A stretch of DNA of 64,000 nt. Origin: Thalassobius sp049116315 (GTDB lineage Bacteria > Pseudomonadota > Alphaproteobacteria > Rhodobacterales > Rhodobacteraceae). The notes under the pieces were generated by a model. It made no database searches and was not told the DNA's origin. It worked only from the letters and a program-made list of their open reading frames with translations. The stretch is taken from contig JAGDZD010000015.1 in the NCBI GenBank assembly GCA_049116315.1, positions 1 to 64,000 of the forward strand. Direction: 5' to 3'. The position numbers and the translations under genes were made by a program. Within the stretch, counting starts at the first letter, position 1. Each line of letters begins with the position of its first letter. Below are positions 34,344 to 42,840 of the stretch, one piece after another.

Positions 34344-35317
34344 TGGGATTTTCCTCCGCCAAGATCGACTTTTCCAAGCCAAATATAGAGCGACACAAAC
34401 ACAGCAATGATTGCAAACAGCAGCGTTGACTGGGCCGAACCATAGGCAAATTTGTCAAAATCAAAGAGGTTCTCGCGGGCCACAACCGACATGGTTTTTG
34501 TTGCCGAAGAATTCGGGGTCAGAACATATATCAGATCAAAAATGCGCAGCGCATCCAGCATCCGAAAGATCACCGCAACCATCAAAGCAGGGCGCACCAA
34601 GGGCAGGGTGATGCGGAAGAACACCTTGATCGGGTGCACGCCGTCGACCCGCGCAGCCTCATAGATGTCGCGTGGAATCATCTGCAATCCTGCCAGACAC
34701 AACAGCGCCATAAACGGCGTGGTTTTCCAGACATCCACGATCAAAACCGAGATCATGGCCGTTTCAATATTGGCGGTCCACGCGATCTTTTGGTCAATCA
34801 AATGCAGGTTGAGCAGCAGGTCGTTCACAATCCCAAACTGGTCATTGAACATCCAGCCCCACATCTTGGCGGACACAATTGTTGGAATGGCCCAAGGCAC
34901 CAAAATGGCGGCACGGGCAATGCCGCGACCTTTGAATTCTGCGTTCAAGACCAAGGCAACCATCAGGCCCAAAATGGTTTCCAACGTCACCGAAACAAAG
35001 GAAAACCGGACCGTGTTCCAAAAGGCATTCCACCACACCGGATCCACCAACGTCCCGCGCCAGATCACCCGGCCAGAGGACAGCTTGCGGTACTTAAGGT
35101 AGTTGTCAAACCCAACCCATTCACCGGTGTAGAGACTGGTAAGCGATGTGTTGGTGAACGAAAAATAGATGGTGCGCAGCAAGGGCCACGCGGCAACGCA
35201 AAACAGCATCACCAACATAGGCGCAAGGAAACAGAATGCGGCACGGGTGCGTTGTTGGGTCAGGCTGCGCTCTTTTTGCGGCGGACCACCGGGTTGGGCG
35301 TTCTGCGGATTGGGCAT
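34340..35317 (-). CDS. thuF: Trehalose/disaccharide ABC importer, permease ThuF-like
   Basis: 325-residue MalF-type permease. Short cytoplasmic N-terminus rich in Pro and Gln, then six membrane helices from about residue 30 (FCFLAPMLVMLFCVAAWPLL). EAA loop: DIYEAARVDGVHPIKVFFRITLP. Pairs with ThuG. The ribosome site is weak, but a strong hairpin lies upstream between it and thuE, which may set the lower expression of the membrane subunits. Confidence 0.92.
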   Translation of the reverse strand: MPNPQNAQPGGPPQKERSLTQQRTRAAFCFLAPMLVMLFCVAAWPLLRTIYFSFTNTSLTSLYTGEWVGFDNYLKYRKLSSGRVIWRGTLVDPVWWNAFWNTVRFSFVSVTLETILGLMVALVLNAEFKGRGIARAAILVPWAIPTIVSAKMWGWMFNDQFGIVNDLLLNLHLIDQKIAWTANIETAMISVLIVDVWKTTPFMALLCLAGLQMIPRDIYEAARVDGVHPIKVFFRITLPLVRPALMVAVIFRMLDALRIFDLIYVLTPNSSATKTMSVVARENLFDFDKFAYGSAQSTLLFAIIAVFVSLYIWLGKVDLGGGKSQ

Positions 35318-35386
35318 TGAACTGTCTTTCAGGCGCTTTGGGGCGAACCGCCGGCCAAGCCCTAAGCTTTACCAGCGGTTCTTTAT

Positions 35387-35419
35387 GCCTTTGCCCGGAT
35401 CAAATTGACGGGCAAAGGC
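35387..35419 (-). terminator. Intercistronic hairpin between thuE and thuF
   Basis: Eleven-base perfect arms GCCTTTGCCCG (35387-35397) and CGGGCAAAGGC (35409-35419), 11-base loop, 16 bases after the thuE stop on the minus strand. No T run follows. Same position and form as the hairpin after the other binding-protein gene at 23967. Confidence 0.72.
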
Positions 35420-35435
35420 CGGGGAAAGGCGGGAG

Positions 35436-36719
35436 TTACCAGCCGCTACCTTTCAGATCTTCAAGCTCAAGCTCGAGCAATTCGAAGTTTTCCGCTGTGG
35501 TACCATCCCCTGACAAAGAGCTGTGAACCGCAGACCAGAACTTGGACGACACTTCGTTGTATTTCACTTTGGTTGGCGCTGAGGGGCGTGGAACCGCTTG
35601 CAGGAACACCTCTTTCCAGCTTGGGATGATCGGCTGAGCAGCGGCCACTTCGGCATCGTCATAAAGTGACATGATTGTCGGCAGACGCGATTCCGTGATT
35701 GCCCGGTGCTTTTGGGCTTCGACATTGGCCAGATACAACACCAAGGAGGTCGCGGCCTCTTTGTGCTCTGAGTATTTGCTTACAGCCGCGTTCCAGCCAC
35801 CCAATGTTGCGGCAGACACGTCATGACCACCCCCAGTTGGCAAAGGCACCACGTCGAATTTGCCTTTGATTGGGCTTTCGTCGCCATTGCCCAGACCATA
35901 GGCATAGGGCCAGTTGCGCATGAACACAGCGTTACCGGTTTGCCAAACGCCGCGGGCATCTTCTTCTTGGTAGGCCAAGACGCCTTCGGGGGCGATGTCA
36001 CCAACCCAGGTTTTCACCAGATCAATCGCTTCGATTGCTTGGGGGTTGTTGATCGAAATTGACCCGTCGGCTTCGATGATCTGACCACCACCAAAGGATT
36101 TCACCCACTCAAGCGCGTTACATGTCAGGCCTTCGTAGGCGTTGGCCTGAAAGACAAATCCCCAAAGGTCGTCATTGCCACCAGCGCGCTCGGCATCCTG
36201 CACCATCTTGGCGGTTTCTGTCAGCTCTTCCCATGTGCTGGGCACAGAGGCGCCGTGCTTTTCCAACAGGTCTTTGCGGTAGTAGAGCGCCGGGGCGTCG
36301 GTGAAAATTGGCAGAGCAACCAATTTGCCGTTTACAGTTTGCGATTCGATGATTGCTGGAAAGTGCAGCGGAGCGACGTCTTTGGCCGCTTCGGTCAGAT
36401 CGATGAACTGATCCGCCAGTTGAGGGGCCCAGATCACATCGGTCTGATACACGTCAACATCAGCGTTTCCAGCCGCCAACCACAGGCGGTATTGGCCAAA
36501 CTGATCGGTTGTCGAATTTGGCATTGGCACGATGGTGACGGTGTGGCCTGTGGCCTCTTCCCATGGCTTCACCAGATCCGCGAACAATTGGATAGCGTTC
36601 CCGGTTGATCCCGAAACATAGGTGATGTTGTCGGCAATCGCGGTGCTGCCAACGGTTCCAGCCACCAGCGCCGAAGCTGCAACTGTGCGCAATGCGCGAA
36701 CGGTAAACGAGTGTGTCAT
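35436..36719 (-). CDS. thuE: Trehalose/disaccharide ABC importer, periplasmic binding protein
   Basis: 427-residue binding protein of the MalE-like class. Signal peptide in residues 1-29 (RTVAASALVAGTVGSTAIA then DNITYVSG). The mature protein has typical lobes with ALPIFTDAPALYYRKDLLEKHG and GGWNAAVSKYSEHKEAA. GGGAGA precedes the ATG. First gene of a leftward thuEFGKAB operon. The ligand is taken to be trehalose or similar alpha-glucosides (maltitol, sucrose) from synteny with Rhizobiales; not proven by sequence. Confidence 0.88.
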   Translation of the reverse strand: MTHSFTVRALRTVAASALVAGTVGSTAIADNITYVSGSTGNAIQLFADLVKPWEEATGHTVTIVPMPNSTTDQFGQYRLWLAAGNADVDVYQTDVIWAPQLADQFIDLTEAAKDVAPLHFPAIIESQTVNGKLVALPIFTDAPALYYRKDLLEKHGASVPSTWEELTETAKMVQDAERAGGNDDLWGFVFQANAYEGLTCNALEWVKSFGGGQIIEADGSISINNPQAIEAIDLVKTWVGDIAPEGVLAYQEEDARGVWQTGNAVFMRNWPYAYGLGNGDESPIKGKFDVVPLPTGGGHDVSAATLGGWNAAVSKYSEHKEAATSLVLYLANVEAQKHRAITESRLPTIMSLYDDAEVAAAQPIIPSWKEVFLQAVPRPSAPTKVKYNEVSSKFWSAVHSSLSGDGTTAENFELLELELEDLKGSGW

Positions 36720-36727
36720 TTCTTCTC

Positions 36728-36775
36728 CCTGACTGTTTACGGATCACTTCCGTAAACTCTCCCTGAACGTACAAA
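36728..36775 (-). promoter_or_regulatory. thuE leader with inverted repeat flanked by duplicated TCAGGGAGA
   Basis: On the minus strand GTTTACGGA-N5-TCCGTAAAC (36735-36757, nine-base perfect arms) lies between two copies of TCAGGGAGA. The copy next to thuE is its ribosome site; the other is upstream of the inverted repeat. The repeat could be a second operator or an RNA hairpin controlling thuE translation. Confidence 0.5.
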
Positions 36776-36792
36776 TGCCCCCTCCAGAGCAC

Positions 36793-36806
36793 CCGAAACG
36801 TTTCGG
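36793..36806. promoter_or_regulatory. LacI-type operator upstream of thuE
   Basis: Perfect 14-base palindrome CCGAAACGTTTCGG with the central CG that LacI/GalR proteins require, 74 bases upstream of the thuE start. The LacI-family gene thuR lies directly beyond it, making ThuR the likely binder. Confidence 0.8.
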
Positions 36807-36879
36807 ATTGATAGTTCAGAAAATTCGGACCTGTCAACTCTGCAGGTCAGAAAAAACGAAAATTCGTCGATAAAGGGGG

Positions 36880-37902
36880 CTAGACCTTGGCGACAGAGGC
36901 CCGGTCTACAAACTCGAATTCTGCAATTCTTTGCAGGTTTTCAAGGGGTTTCTCATCGATGTGTTGGCTGAGAAAATCCGCCAAAGGTCCCCAGCTGTCT
37001 TTCAGCGGAGAGCGCGTCACCGTGAGCGCCGGATAGAACGCCGACGCGCGGTATTGCGCCAGCACATCGTCATGCGCCACCACCGACAGATCGGATGGAA
37101 TGGTCAGACCCAGCGCACTGGCCGAGGAATAAACTCCGTTTGCAATCAATATATTACCACATACGATCGCTGTGGGCTTAGCCATTTCTCCGGAAAACAT
37201 CTGGACCGTCGAGATCATGCCCAGCGATTCAGACATCCGCCCGTGGCGAATCAAATGCTCTTGTGGCGCCACACCCACTTCGCTCAGCGCATCGGTGAAT
37301 CCACGCAAACGCGCTGCGCTATAGCTGAACTCTGACCGCCCATTGATGAACCCAATATTGCGGTGGCCGTGTTCGATCAGATGGCGGGTCAACTTGTAGC
37401 ACACACCGTAATTATCGATGTCAAAATACGGAAACGTTTCGGATCCACGGGTGCTGCCATGCACAACAAAGGGGACGTCGCGCTTGGTGAGGTATTGAAT
37501 GCGCGCATCTTCCACCTCAGGCTCAATGATCACAAACCCATCCAAGGACCCGCTGTCAATCAACCGTCCATAGACCTCGATCGAGTCATCTCCTTCGGTC
37601 GGAACGTGCAAAACGAATTGCATGGATCGACTGGAAAACTGGGCCGACAGGCCGGTGACCGTTTCAATAAAGGTGGTGTCACTGGACAGGCCGCGCGACT
37701 GAGGAGACACCAGCGCGACCATCCCTGATCGCCCGGACACCAGTTTGCGCGCTGAAATATTGGGGCGATAGTTCAGCGACTTTGCCACCTTCAGAACGTG
37801 ATCGCGCGTTTCGGCATTCACGTCCGAATGGCCGTTCAAAGCGCGGCTGACTTGGGTCACCGAAAGCCCGGCTTTGCGACTGATATCTTTGAGTGTTGCC
37901 AT
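36880..37902 (-). CDS. thuR: LacI-family regulator of the thu operon
   Basis: 340-residue LacI/GalR regulator. N-terminal HTH with hinge helix (ATLKDISRKAGLSVTQVSRALNG; later RPNISARKLVSGRSG), then a periplasmic-binding-like ligand domain ending in the usual DDVLAQYRASAFYPALTV segment. I chose ATG 37902, the family start; no clear ribosome site precedes it. It is co-oriented with and directly upstream of thuE, as thuR is in rhizobia. A near copy of the thuE operator lies inside its coding region at 37429-37442. Confidence 0.88.
   Translation of the reverse strand: MATLKDISRKAGLSVTQVSRALNGHSDVNAETRDHVLKVAKSLNYRPNISARKLVSGRSGMVALVSPQSRGLSSDTTFIETVTGLSAQFSSRSMQFVLHVPTEGDDSIEVYGRLIDSGSLDGFVIIEPEVEDARIQYLTKRDVPFVVHGSTRGSETFPYFDIDNYGVCYKLTRHLIEHGHRNIGFINGRSEFSYSAARLRGFTDALSEVGVAPQEHLIRHGRMSESLGMISTVQMFSGEMAKPTAIVCGNILIANGVYSSASALGLTIPSDLSVVAHDDVLAQYRASAFYPALTVTRSPLKDSWGPLADFLSQHIDEKPLENLQRIAEFEFVDRASVAKV
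37429..37442. promoter_or_regulatory. Possible auxiliary LacI operator inside thuR
   Basis: CGGAAACGTTTCGG differs in one base from the palindrome before thuE. The two centres are 636 bases apart. It lies in codons for residues near SETFPYF, so it could be chance, but it may act as a looping or roadblock site. Confidence 0.4.
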
Positions 37903-38031
37903 AAGCGCTGCATGTATCTCGGGTTTGGACGGGTGCCCAAAGGCCGTCACCGCACGTTCGTTTCAGCGGCTGACTATGCTGTTTTCCGGCTTTGATGCAA
38001 GTTTCTTGGCATAGGTATGATGGCAACAGCG

Positions 38032-38061
38032 TTTGGGGTGCCGTAAGATTAGGCACCCAAA
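38032..38061. repeat. Inverted repeat upstream of thuR
   Basis: TTTGGGGTGCC (38032-38042) pairs with GGCACCCAAA (38052-38061) with one bulged G and a nine-base loop. No T run on either side. It may be an operator or an RNA hairpin; I cannot assign it. Confidence 0.35.
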
Positions 38062-38112
38062 TCGGGGCCGAACGGCGCACACCAACCCGATCACAATCTT
38101 CGAAGACAATTG

Positions 38113-38158
38113 GGAAAAAACAAAGGCTTGCCGGATTACCCACCCCGGCAAGCCTTTG
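38113..38158 (-). terminator. Terminator of the mic60-hemY transcript
   Basis: Fourteen-base perfect arms CAAAGGCTTGCCGG (38121-38134) and CCGGCAAGCCTTTG (38145-38158), with six A's at 38115-38120 that become T's on the minus strand, five bases after the hemY-like stop. Confidence 0.92.
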
Positions 38159-38163
38159 TGGTT

Positions 38164-39699
38164 TTACTTGCTCGCCTGCGTTTCGGCGTCTGGTTCTGGT
38201 GCAATTTCCGCATCGATAATCTCTGCGGCAACCGGCGTGTCGTGCTCCAAACCTTCGCTTGGCTCTTCCACGGCGGCCTCTAGCGGAAGCTCCTCTACAA
38301 CCTCTGGGACTGCGGCCTCTTCGACCGCGCCAACAATCAGCGGCAACATTGCCAGACCTGTCGAAGAGGCCATGTCTGATTGCGCCGGAATTTTCCAGCT
38401 GAGGGTATCAAAGGCCTGACAGTTGGCGCAGACCGGGGCCCATTCGGTGTGGATGTTGTGACAAGAGTCGCAGACCCATTGTGGGCCGCGCGGGGCATTC
38501 AACGCCTTGGCCAACCACCCTTTGACAACCGTATCCGAGCTGCCTTCGCCGCGCTCAACCGCTGCCATCATGGTCAGCGCACGGGAATCAGGTTCAGCTT
38601 CGATCAGATCGCCCAGCGCTCTGCGCGCAGCAGGGAAGTCTTCGGCAGCAATCTGCAACTCGGCTTCAAGCAGTTTGGTTTCGCGATGTCCGGGGTTCAG
38701 CTTCAACAAAGGTTGGAACCGCTTCAGGCGCGCTTTGGCATCCTCTTCGGCGTCCAGCATCGCAAAGGCGGCTGCCAAATCTGGATGCGGATGCACTTCC
38801 CATGACTTCTTGAGGATTTTGGTGGCTTTACGCACCTGTCCTTTGGCCGAAAGGCTGCGGGCGGCCATCGCCGCGGCGGGTACCAAATCAGGCGAGAGGT
38901 GATTGGCCTCGATCGCGCTTTCCAGTGTCTTGATATCTGCGCCTTCGTCCAAAACAGCTTTGGCTTCGGACAGGGCCAATACCGCGTCGCGCCGCTTGTG
39001 CACATCCCGTGGCAAAGCGCCGTGTTTAAGCTTGAGGTTCAAAGTTTCACGTGCACCAGACCAATCTTCGGCCTGCGCTTGAAGTTGCAACAAAGTGTCT
39101 TGCACTTCGACATGTTTGGGCCGCAAGGCAATCGCCTTTTCTGCCAGGCTCAGCGCAGTGGAGGTGTCACCCGCATTGAGCTTTTGTTTCATGATTCCAC
39201 GAATGCCAACAAACCGGGTGGTCTGGTCCTGCAGCAGGCGCTTGTACACCTCTTCGGCCTTTTGCGAGTCGCCTGCCATTTCCGCAGCCTGAGCTGTCAG
39301 CAAGTTGGTCAATTCAGGTTTGCGCAGGTGACGTTCTGCCTTTGCGGCTTTGCTCATCGCGACACGGGGTTCCCCTGATGCCAAGGCCATCATGCCTTCG
39401 GTCAAAGCCTGATACCCTTTGCGTTCACGTTTGCGATCCGAGCGCCGGGACCATGCGGTTTCATCACCGCTTGCCAGCTTGGCAATCGCCACCGCAAGAG
39501 AGGCGAGCTTAAGCAACAGCCAAAGCGACACCATCAGGACAACCACCGCAATAGCAGCCGTCAGCGGTGTCAGGTTGATTTCGCTCCCTGCCAAAGCAAT
39601 TTGGACCCCGCCGTCCATTTCCAACAGGAACCCAGCCCCAGTGGCAAGCGCCGCAACCAAGACAATAAAAACAACAATTTTAATTAGTGACCAAAGCAT
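38164..39699 (-). CDS. HemY N-terminal-domain membrane protein with TPR and C-terminal zinc knuckle
   Basis: 511-residue inner-membrane protein of the HemY-N family. Two hydrophobic helices (residues 4-26 and 45-72) are followed by a long helical TPR-like region (about 90-390). A four-cysteine knuckle follows, CDSCHNIHTEWAPVCANC, close in form to the rubredoxin-like end of LapB, and then an acidic Pro/Glu-rich tail. Despite the name it is not protoporphyrinogen oxidase; its role beside heme genes is unsettled. GAGGAT precedes the ATG. It is downstream of the Mic60-like gene and probably in one operon. Confidence 0.85.
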   Translation of the reverse strand: MLWSLIKIVVFIVLVAALATGAGFLLEMDGGVQIALAGSEINLTPLTAAIAVVVLMVSLWLLLKLASLAVAIAKLASGDETAWSRRSDRKRERKGYQALTEGMMALASGEPRVAMSKAAKAERHLRKPELTNLLTAQAAEMAGDSQKAEEVYKRLLQDQTTRFVGIRGIMKQKLNAGDTSTALSLAEKAIALRPKHVEVQDTLLQLQAQAEDWSGARETLNLKLKHGALPRDVHKRRDAVLALSEAKAVLDEGADIKTLESAIEANHLSPDLVPAAAMAARSLSAKGQVRKATKILKKSWEVHPHPDLAAAFAMLDAEEDAKARLKRFQPLLKLNPGHRETKLLEAELQIAAEDFPAARRALGDLIEAEPDSRALTMMAAVERGEGSSDTVVKGWLAKALNAPRGPQWVCDSCHNIHTEWAPVCANCQAFDTLSWKIPAQSDMASSTGLAMLPLIVGAVEEAAVPEVVEELPLEAAVEEPSEGLEHDTPVAAEIIDAEIAPEPDAETQASK

Positions 39700-39713
39700 G
39701 GTGGCAGATCCTC

Positions 39714-40904
39714 TTAATTGGTCATCACTTGCTGGCTGAGAACAGCCAACGCGGATTGGGCTTCAAGCCGGAGGTTGGCACTCTGCAACCAATCAGACAG
39801 TTCGACACGGGCAATTTCTGGCAATGTTTCCAGCTCTGCCAAAGCATCGCTAAGATGCCCAGAGGCAAGCGCAGCTTCGGCACGAGACAAGATCGCATCA
39901 GCGTCGTCACCTTCTTGCGGCGTCAAGGAGCGTACGCCAAGCTGGTCTCTGAGGAAGGTCGCGACCCCCCGGTCAGTTTCCGTTGAGCGCGCCGCAGACA
40001 GGGCTTTACGTGCTAAGGCAGGAAAAGTGTCTTCTAGCGCGCGCAGGCTGGGCACGCCTTGAGCATTTTGAAGCAAAACCGCTGGGATCTCAGCACCCGC
40101 AGCCCGCAAATCATCAATCGGCGCACCAAAGCTGGCCCCAGACGCCACCGCGGCTTGCACACGTGTTAACGCATTTCGCATCGCTGCAATCTTAGCAATT
40201 TCATCCGCATCACCGCGCTTGGCTTCTGCCTCGGCCACCATTGCTTCGACTTCTTTGCGTTGCTCAGACATCGCTTGCTGCAACGCCTGTAGCTCTGCTT
40301 CATAAGCCGCAACAACATCCGCTGAAACCGCTTCGGTCACGGGACGTTTTTCCAAAACAGAAAGCTTGGCGCCAAAGCTGTCCAAGGCCGCGCGCAACTC
40401 TTCGCTTTGAGTTGTAGCCTCCTCAGCGGCAGTGAGCGCTTGCCCCACTTCGGCAGTCAAATCGGGCGGCAATATGATCTTATCTAGCGCAGCCTGAAGC
40501 CGGGCAGTTTCGGCAGCCTGCGCTTTAAGGTCGGCAGTCAGCTGAGCGAGCGCTTGGGTGTCAGACCCGCCCAAGCCCTGAGGAAAGACATAAAGAGCAC
40601 CCGCAGCCCCAATCGCCGCTGCAACAACGCCCCCAAGCACCAGCGGCATAAACCCTGATTTCTGCGTTGGCGCTGGTTCAGCTGCCGGCGTGTCTACTGA
40701 CCCGTCTGCCTCAGACGCGTCTGATCCATCAGGCTCAACCTCATCAGCCGCATTTTCAGCGACGATCTCTGCGTCTTCGATGGTTGGTTCCGGCTGAACA
40801 ACAACATCGTCATCATCATCGGATACCTCATCTTGGGGCGCGTCAGAGACAATCTCGGCGTCAATTTCAGAAATTTTTTCCGGATCATTTTTGGGGTCAG
40901 ACAC
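39714..40904 (-). CDS. Alphaproteobacterial Mic60/mitofilin-like membrane protein
   Basis: 396-residue protein with a very acidic N-terminus (residues 1-80, many Asp, Glu and Pro), one membrane helix (about 84-106, VLGGVVAAAIGAAGALYVF), a coiled coil (about 118-260) and a C-terminal helical mitofilin-type domain. Alphaproteobacterial Mic60 homologues lie next to hemY and hemD and help shape intracytoplasmic or envelope membranes; this gene has that position. The start is GTG (TCTGACCCC follows) with AAGGA upstream. Assignment rests on architecture and context. Confidence 0.82.
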   Translation of the reverse strand: MSDPKNDPEKISEIDAEIVSDAPQDEVSDDDDDVVVQPEPTIEDAEIVAENAADEVEPDGSDASEADGSVDTPAAEPAPTQKSGFMPLVLGGVVAAAIGAAGALYVFPQGLGGSDTQALAQLTADLKAQAAETARLQAALDKIILPPDLTAEVGQALTAAEEATTQSEELRAALDSFGAKLSVLEKRPVTEAVSADVVAAYEAELQALQQAMSEQRKEVEAMVAEAEAKRGDADEIAKIAAMRNALTRVQAAVASGASFGAPIDDLRAAGAEIPAVLLQNAQGVPSLRALEDTFPALARKALSAARSTETDRGVATFLRDQLGVRSLTPQEGDDADAILSRAEAALASGHLSDALAELETLPEIARVELSDWLQSANLRLEAQSALAVLSQQVMTN

Positions 40905-40955
40905 CTGAGGGAATCCTTTCGAATCTTAAAAATCGTGATCACTATAGAGATAAGT

Positions 40956-41669
40956 TTATATGGCTGGATTTACACCCTCAAGGTGATCTCCTGCGGCCAA
41001 CAGTCTCTGAATGCTTTTACAAACGGCCTGCGCATCGGGCGTATCCGCCACGTCGACCCGGTGGAAGCCTTTGTCTACAACGGTTTGAGCCACGGCTTGA
41101 CTGATCGCGACGGCCCAGATGGGGGCCAGAAACGGCCCATTTTCAAGAAACAATTTCGCACTGCGCGGCGAAAAAAGTGGCACAATTACAGGGTCTTGTC
41201 CGCCAAGCACCGCCAAAGCCTGCGCATTCAACGAAAGTGGGTGCTGCTGATAACCGACGTGATCACGTATATCGACCCCTGCAGATCGCAGGGTGTCGCT
41301 GATCTCTCCTCGGCTGTGCGCCCCTCGGATATGCACCAAAGGTTGCTTTGGCGCGTCGGCCAAAATCCGCTTGATTAACGCTGCGGCATCCCCTGTCCCG
41401 ACAACCACTTGATAGCCGCGCGCCTGCGCCGCCTCAGCCGTTGCGCGTCCAACACAATAGGCCAAACGACCGTTGGCCTCCGGGGCACAGTCCACCCCAT
41501 AGTGAGAGGTAAAGATCACATCCTCTTGCGCCGACAGCGCGACGTCCTGAGCTTTTTCGATCCTCATCAAAGGCGATATAACAAAATCCATCGCCCCGAT
41601 TTGGCGATGAAGCAAATCAGCAAAACGACCAGATGCATTCTCTGGCCGGGTCAGCAGAAGCGATGCCAT
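40956..41669 (-). CDS. hemD: Uroporphyrinogen-III synthase
   Basis: Cyclises hydroxymethylbilane to uroporphyrinogen III in tetrapyrrole synthesis. 237 residues with the loose two-domain pattern of the family: LLLTRPENASGRFADLL at the start, DVIFTSHYGVDCA, YCVGRATAEAAQARG and a final VIVPLFSPRSAKLFL. HemD is weakly conserved, so I rely on these landmarks and on its place before mic60-hemY. ATG 41669 preferred; a GTG at 41678 is possible. It is divergent from tsaD. hemC is not adjacent. Confidence 0.88.
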   Translation of the reverse strand: MASLLLTRPENASGRFADLLHRQIGAMDFVISPLMRIEKAQDVALSAQEDVIFTSHYGVDCAPEANGRLAYCVGRATAEAAQARGYQVVVGTGDAAALIKRILADAPKQPLVHIRGAHSRGEISDTLRSAGVDIRDHVGYQQHPLSLNAQALAVLGGQDPVIVPLFSPRSAKLFLENGPFLAPIWAVAISQAVAQTVVDKGFHRVDVADTPDAQAVCKSIQRLLAAGDHLEGVNPAI

Positions 41670-41742
41670 ATCTGTCACCGGGATTGTTTGAACCTGTCTG
41701 CGGTGTTACCTGCGGGGAACCATTGATGCAACGGGCGGACCC

Positions 41743-42840
41743 ATGTCGCAAACCCTAACGATACTTGGATTGGAAAGCAGCTGTGACGACACCGCTGCCG
41801 CAATAGTGCGACAAACGGCGGGCTCTGCCCCCAAGGTGCTGGCCTCGGTGGTTTCCGGGCAAACCGAACTCCACGCCGCTTTTGGTGGTGTTGTGCCGGA
41901 AATCGCAGCGCGCGCCCATGCGGAAAAACTTGATCTGTGTGTTGAGGATGCCGTTGCCCAATCGGGTGTCCCTTTGCGCGACATTGATGCCATCGCCGTC
42001 ACCGCTGGGCCGGGCCTGATTGGTGGCGTTCTATCAGGTGTGATGTGCGCCAAGGGCCTGTCGGCAGGGCTGAACGTGCCGCTTGTGGGCGTCAATCATC
42101 TTGCTGGGCATGCCCTGACGCCTCGGCTGACGGATCAAGTCGATTTTCCATATCTGATGCTGCTGGTTTCCGGTGGTCATTGCCAGTTCCTGATTGTCAA
42201 AGGCACCGAAAGTTTCCGCCGCGTGGGAGGCACAATTGATGACGCCCCGGGCGAAGCCTTTGACAAGATCGCCCGCCTGTTGGGTCTGCCTCAGCCGGGT
42301 GGCCCCATGATCGAAACTGAGGCCAAACTTGGTGACCCCAAACGTTTCCCCCTGCCGCGCCCTCTGCTTGATCGTCCGGGGTGTGACATGTCCTTTTCGG
42401 GCCTTAAAACGGCAGTGCTGCGGGCACGGGATCAGGTCATCGCGGAAAAAGGCGGGCTGACCCCGACAGACCGGGCCGATTTGGCCGCCGGTTTCCAAGC
42501 TGCAGTCACCGCTGTTCTGGCCGAAAAGACCCGCCGTGCACTTGGTGAGTATCTGAACGAACAGCCCGGAACACCCGTTCTGGCGGTGGCCGGTGGGGTG
42601 GCCGCGAACACCGCTATTCGGGACGCGTTAAAAACGGTCTGCGCTGAACGCGACGTCGCCTTTACGGCCCCGCCGCTGGCCCTTTGCACCGACAACGCGG
42701 CCATGATCGCCTATGCCGGATTGGAGCGTTTTCAACTGGGTCGACAAGACGACATGACCTTGGCCGCACGCCCACGCTGGCCACTTGATACCACATCACC
42801 AAGTTTGGTTGGCTCGGGCAAGAAGGGTGCTAAATCATGA
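41743..42840 (+). CDS. tsaD: tRNA N6-threonylcarbamoyladenosine transferase
   Basis: Catalytic subunit for the t6A modification at position 37 of ANN-decoding tRNAs. 365 residues, ASKHA fold. LGLESSCDDTAAAIV at the N-terminus, the metal-binding His pair in NHLAGHAL, LVSGGHCQ, and the C-terminal AVAGGVAANTAIRD and LCTDNAAMIAYAG. The partner ATPase tsaE is at 58372. The stop overlaps gpsA (ATGA). Confidence 0.97.
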   Translation: MSQTLTILGLESSCDDTAAAIVRQTAGSAPKVLASVVSGQTELHAAFGGVVPEIAARAHAEKLDLCVEDAVAQSGVPLRDIDAIAVTAGPGLIGGVLSGVMCAKGLSAGLNVPLVGVNHLAGHALTPRLTDQVDFPYLMLLVSGGHCQFLIVKGTESFRRVGGTIDDAPGEAFDKIARLLGLPQPGGPMIETEAKLGDPKRFPLPRPLLDRPGCDMSFSGLKTAVLRARDQVIAEKGGLTPTDRADLAAGFQAAVTAVLAEKTRRALGEYLNEQPGTPVLAVAGGVAANTAIRDALKTVCAERDVAFTAPPLALCTDNAAMIAYAGLERFQLGRQDDMTLAARPRWPLDTTSPSLVGSGKKGAKS

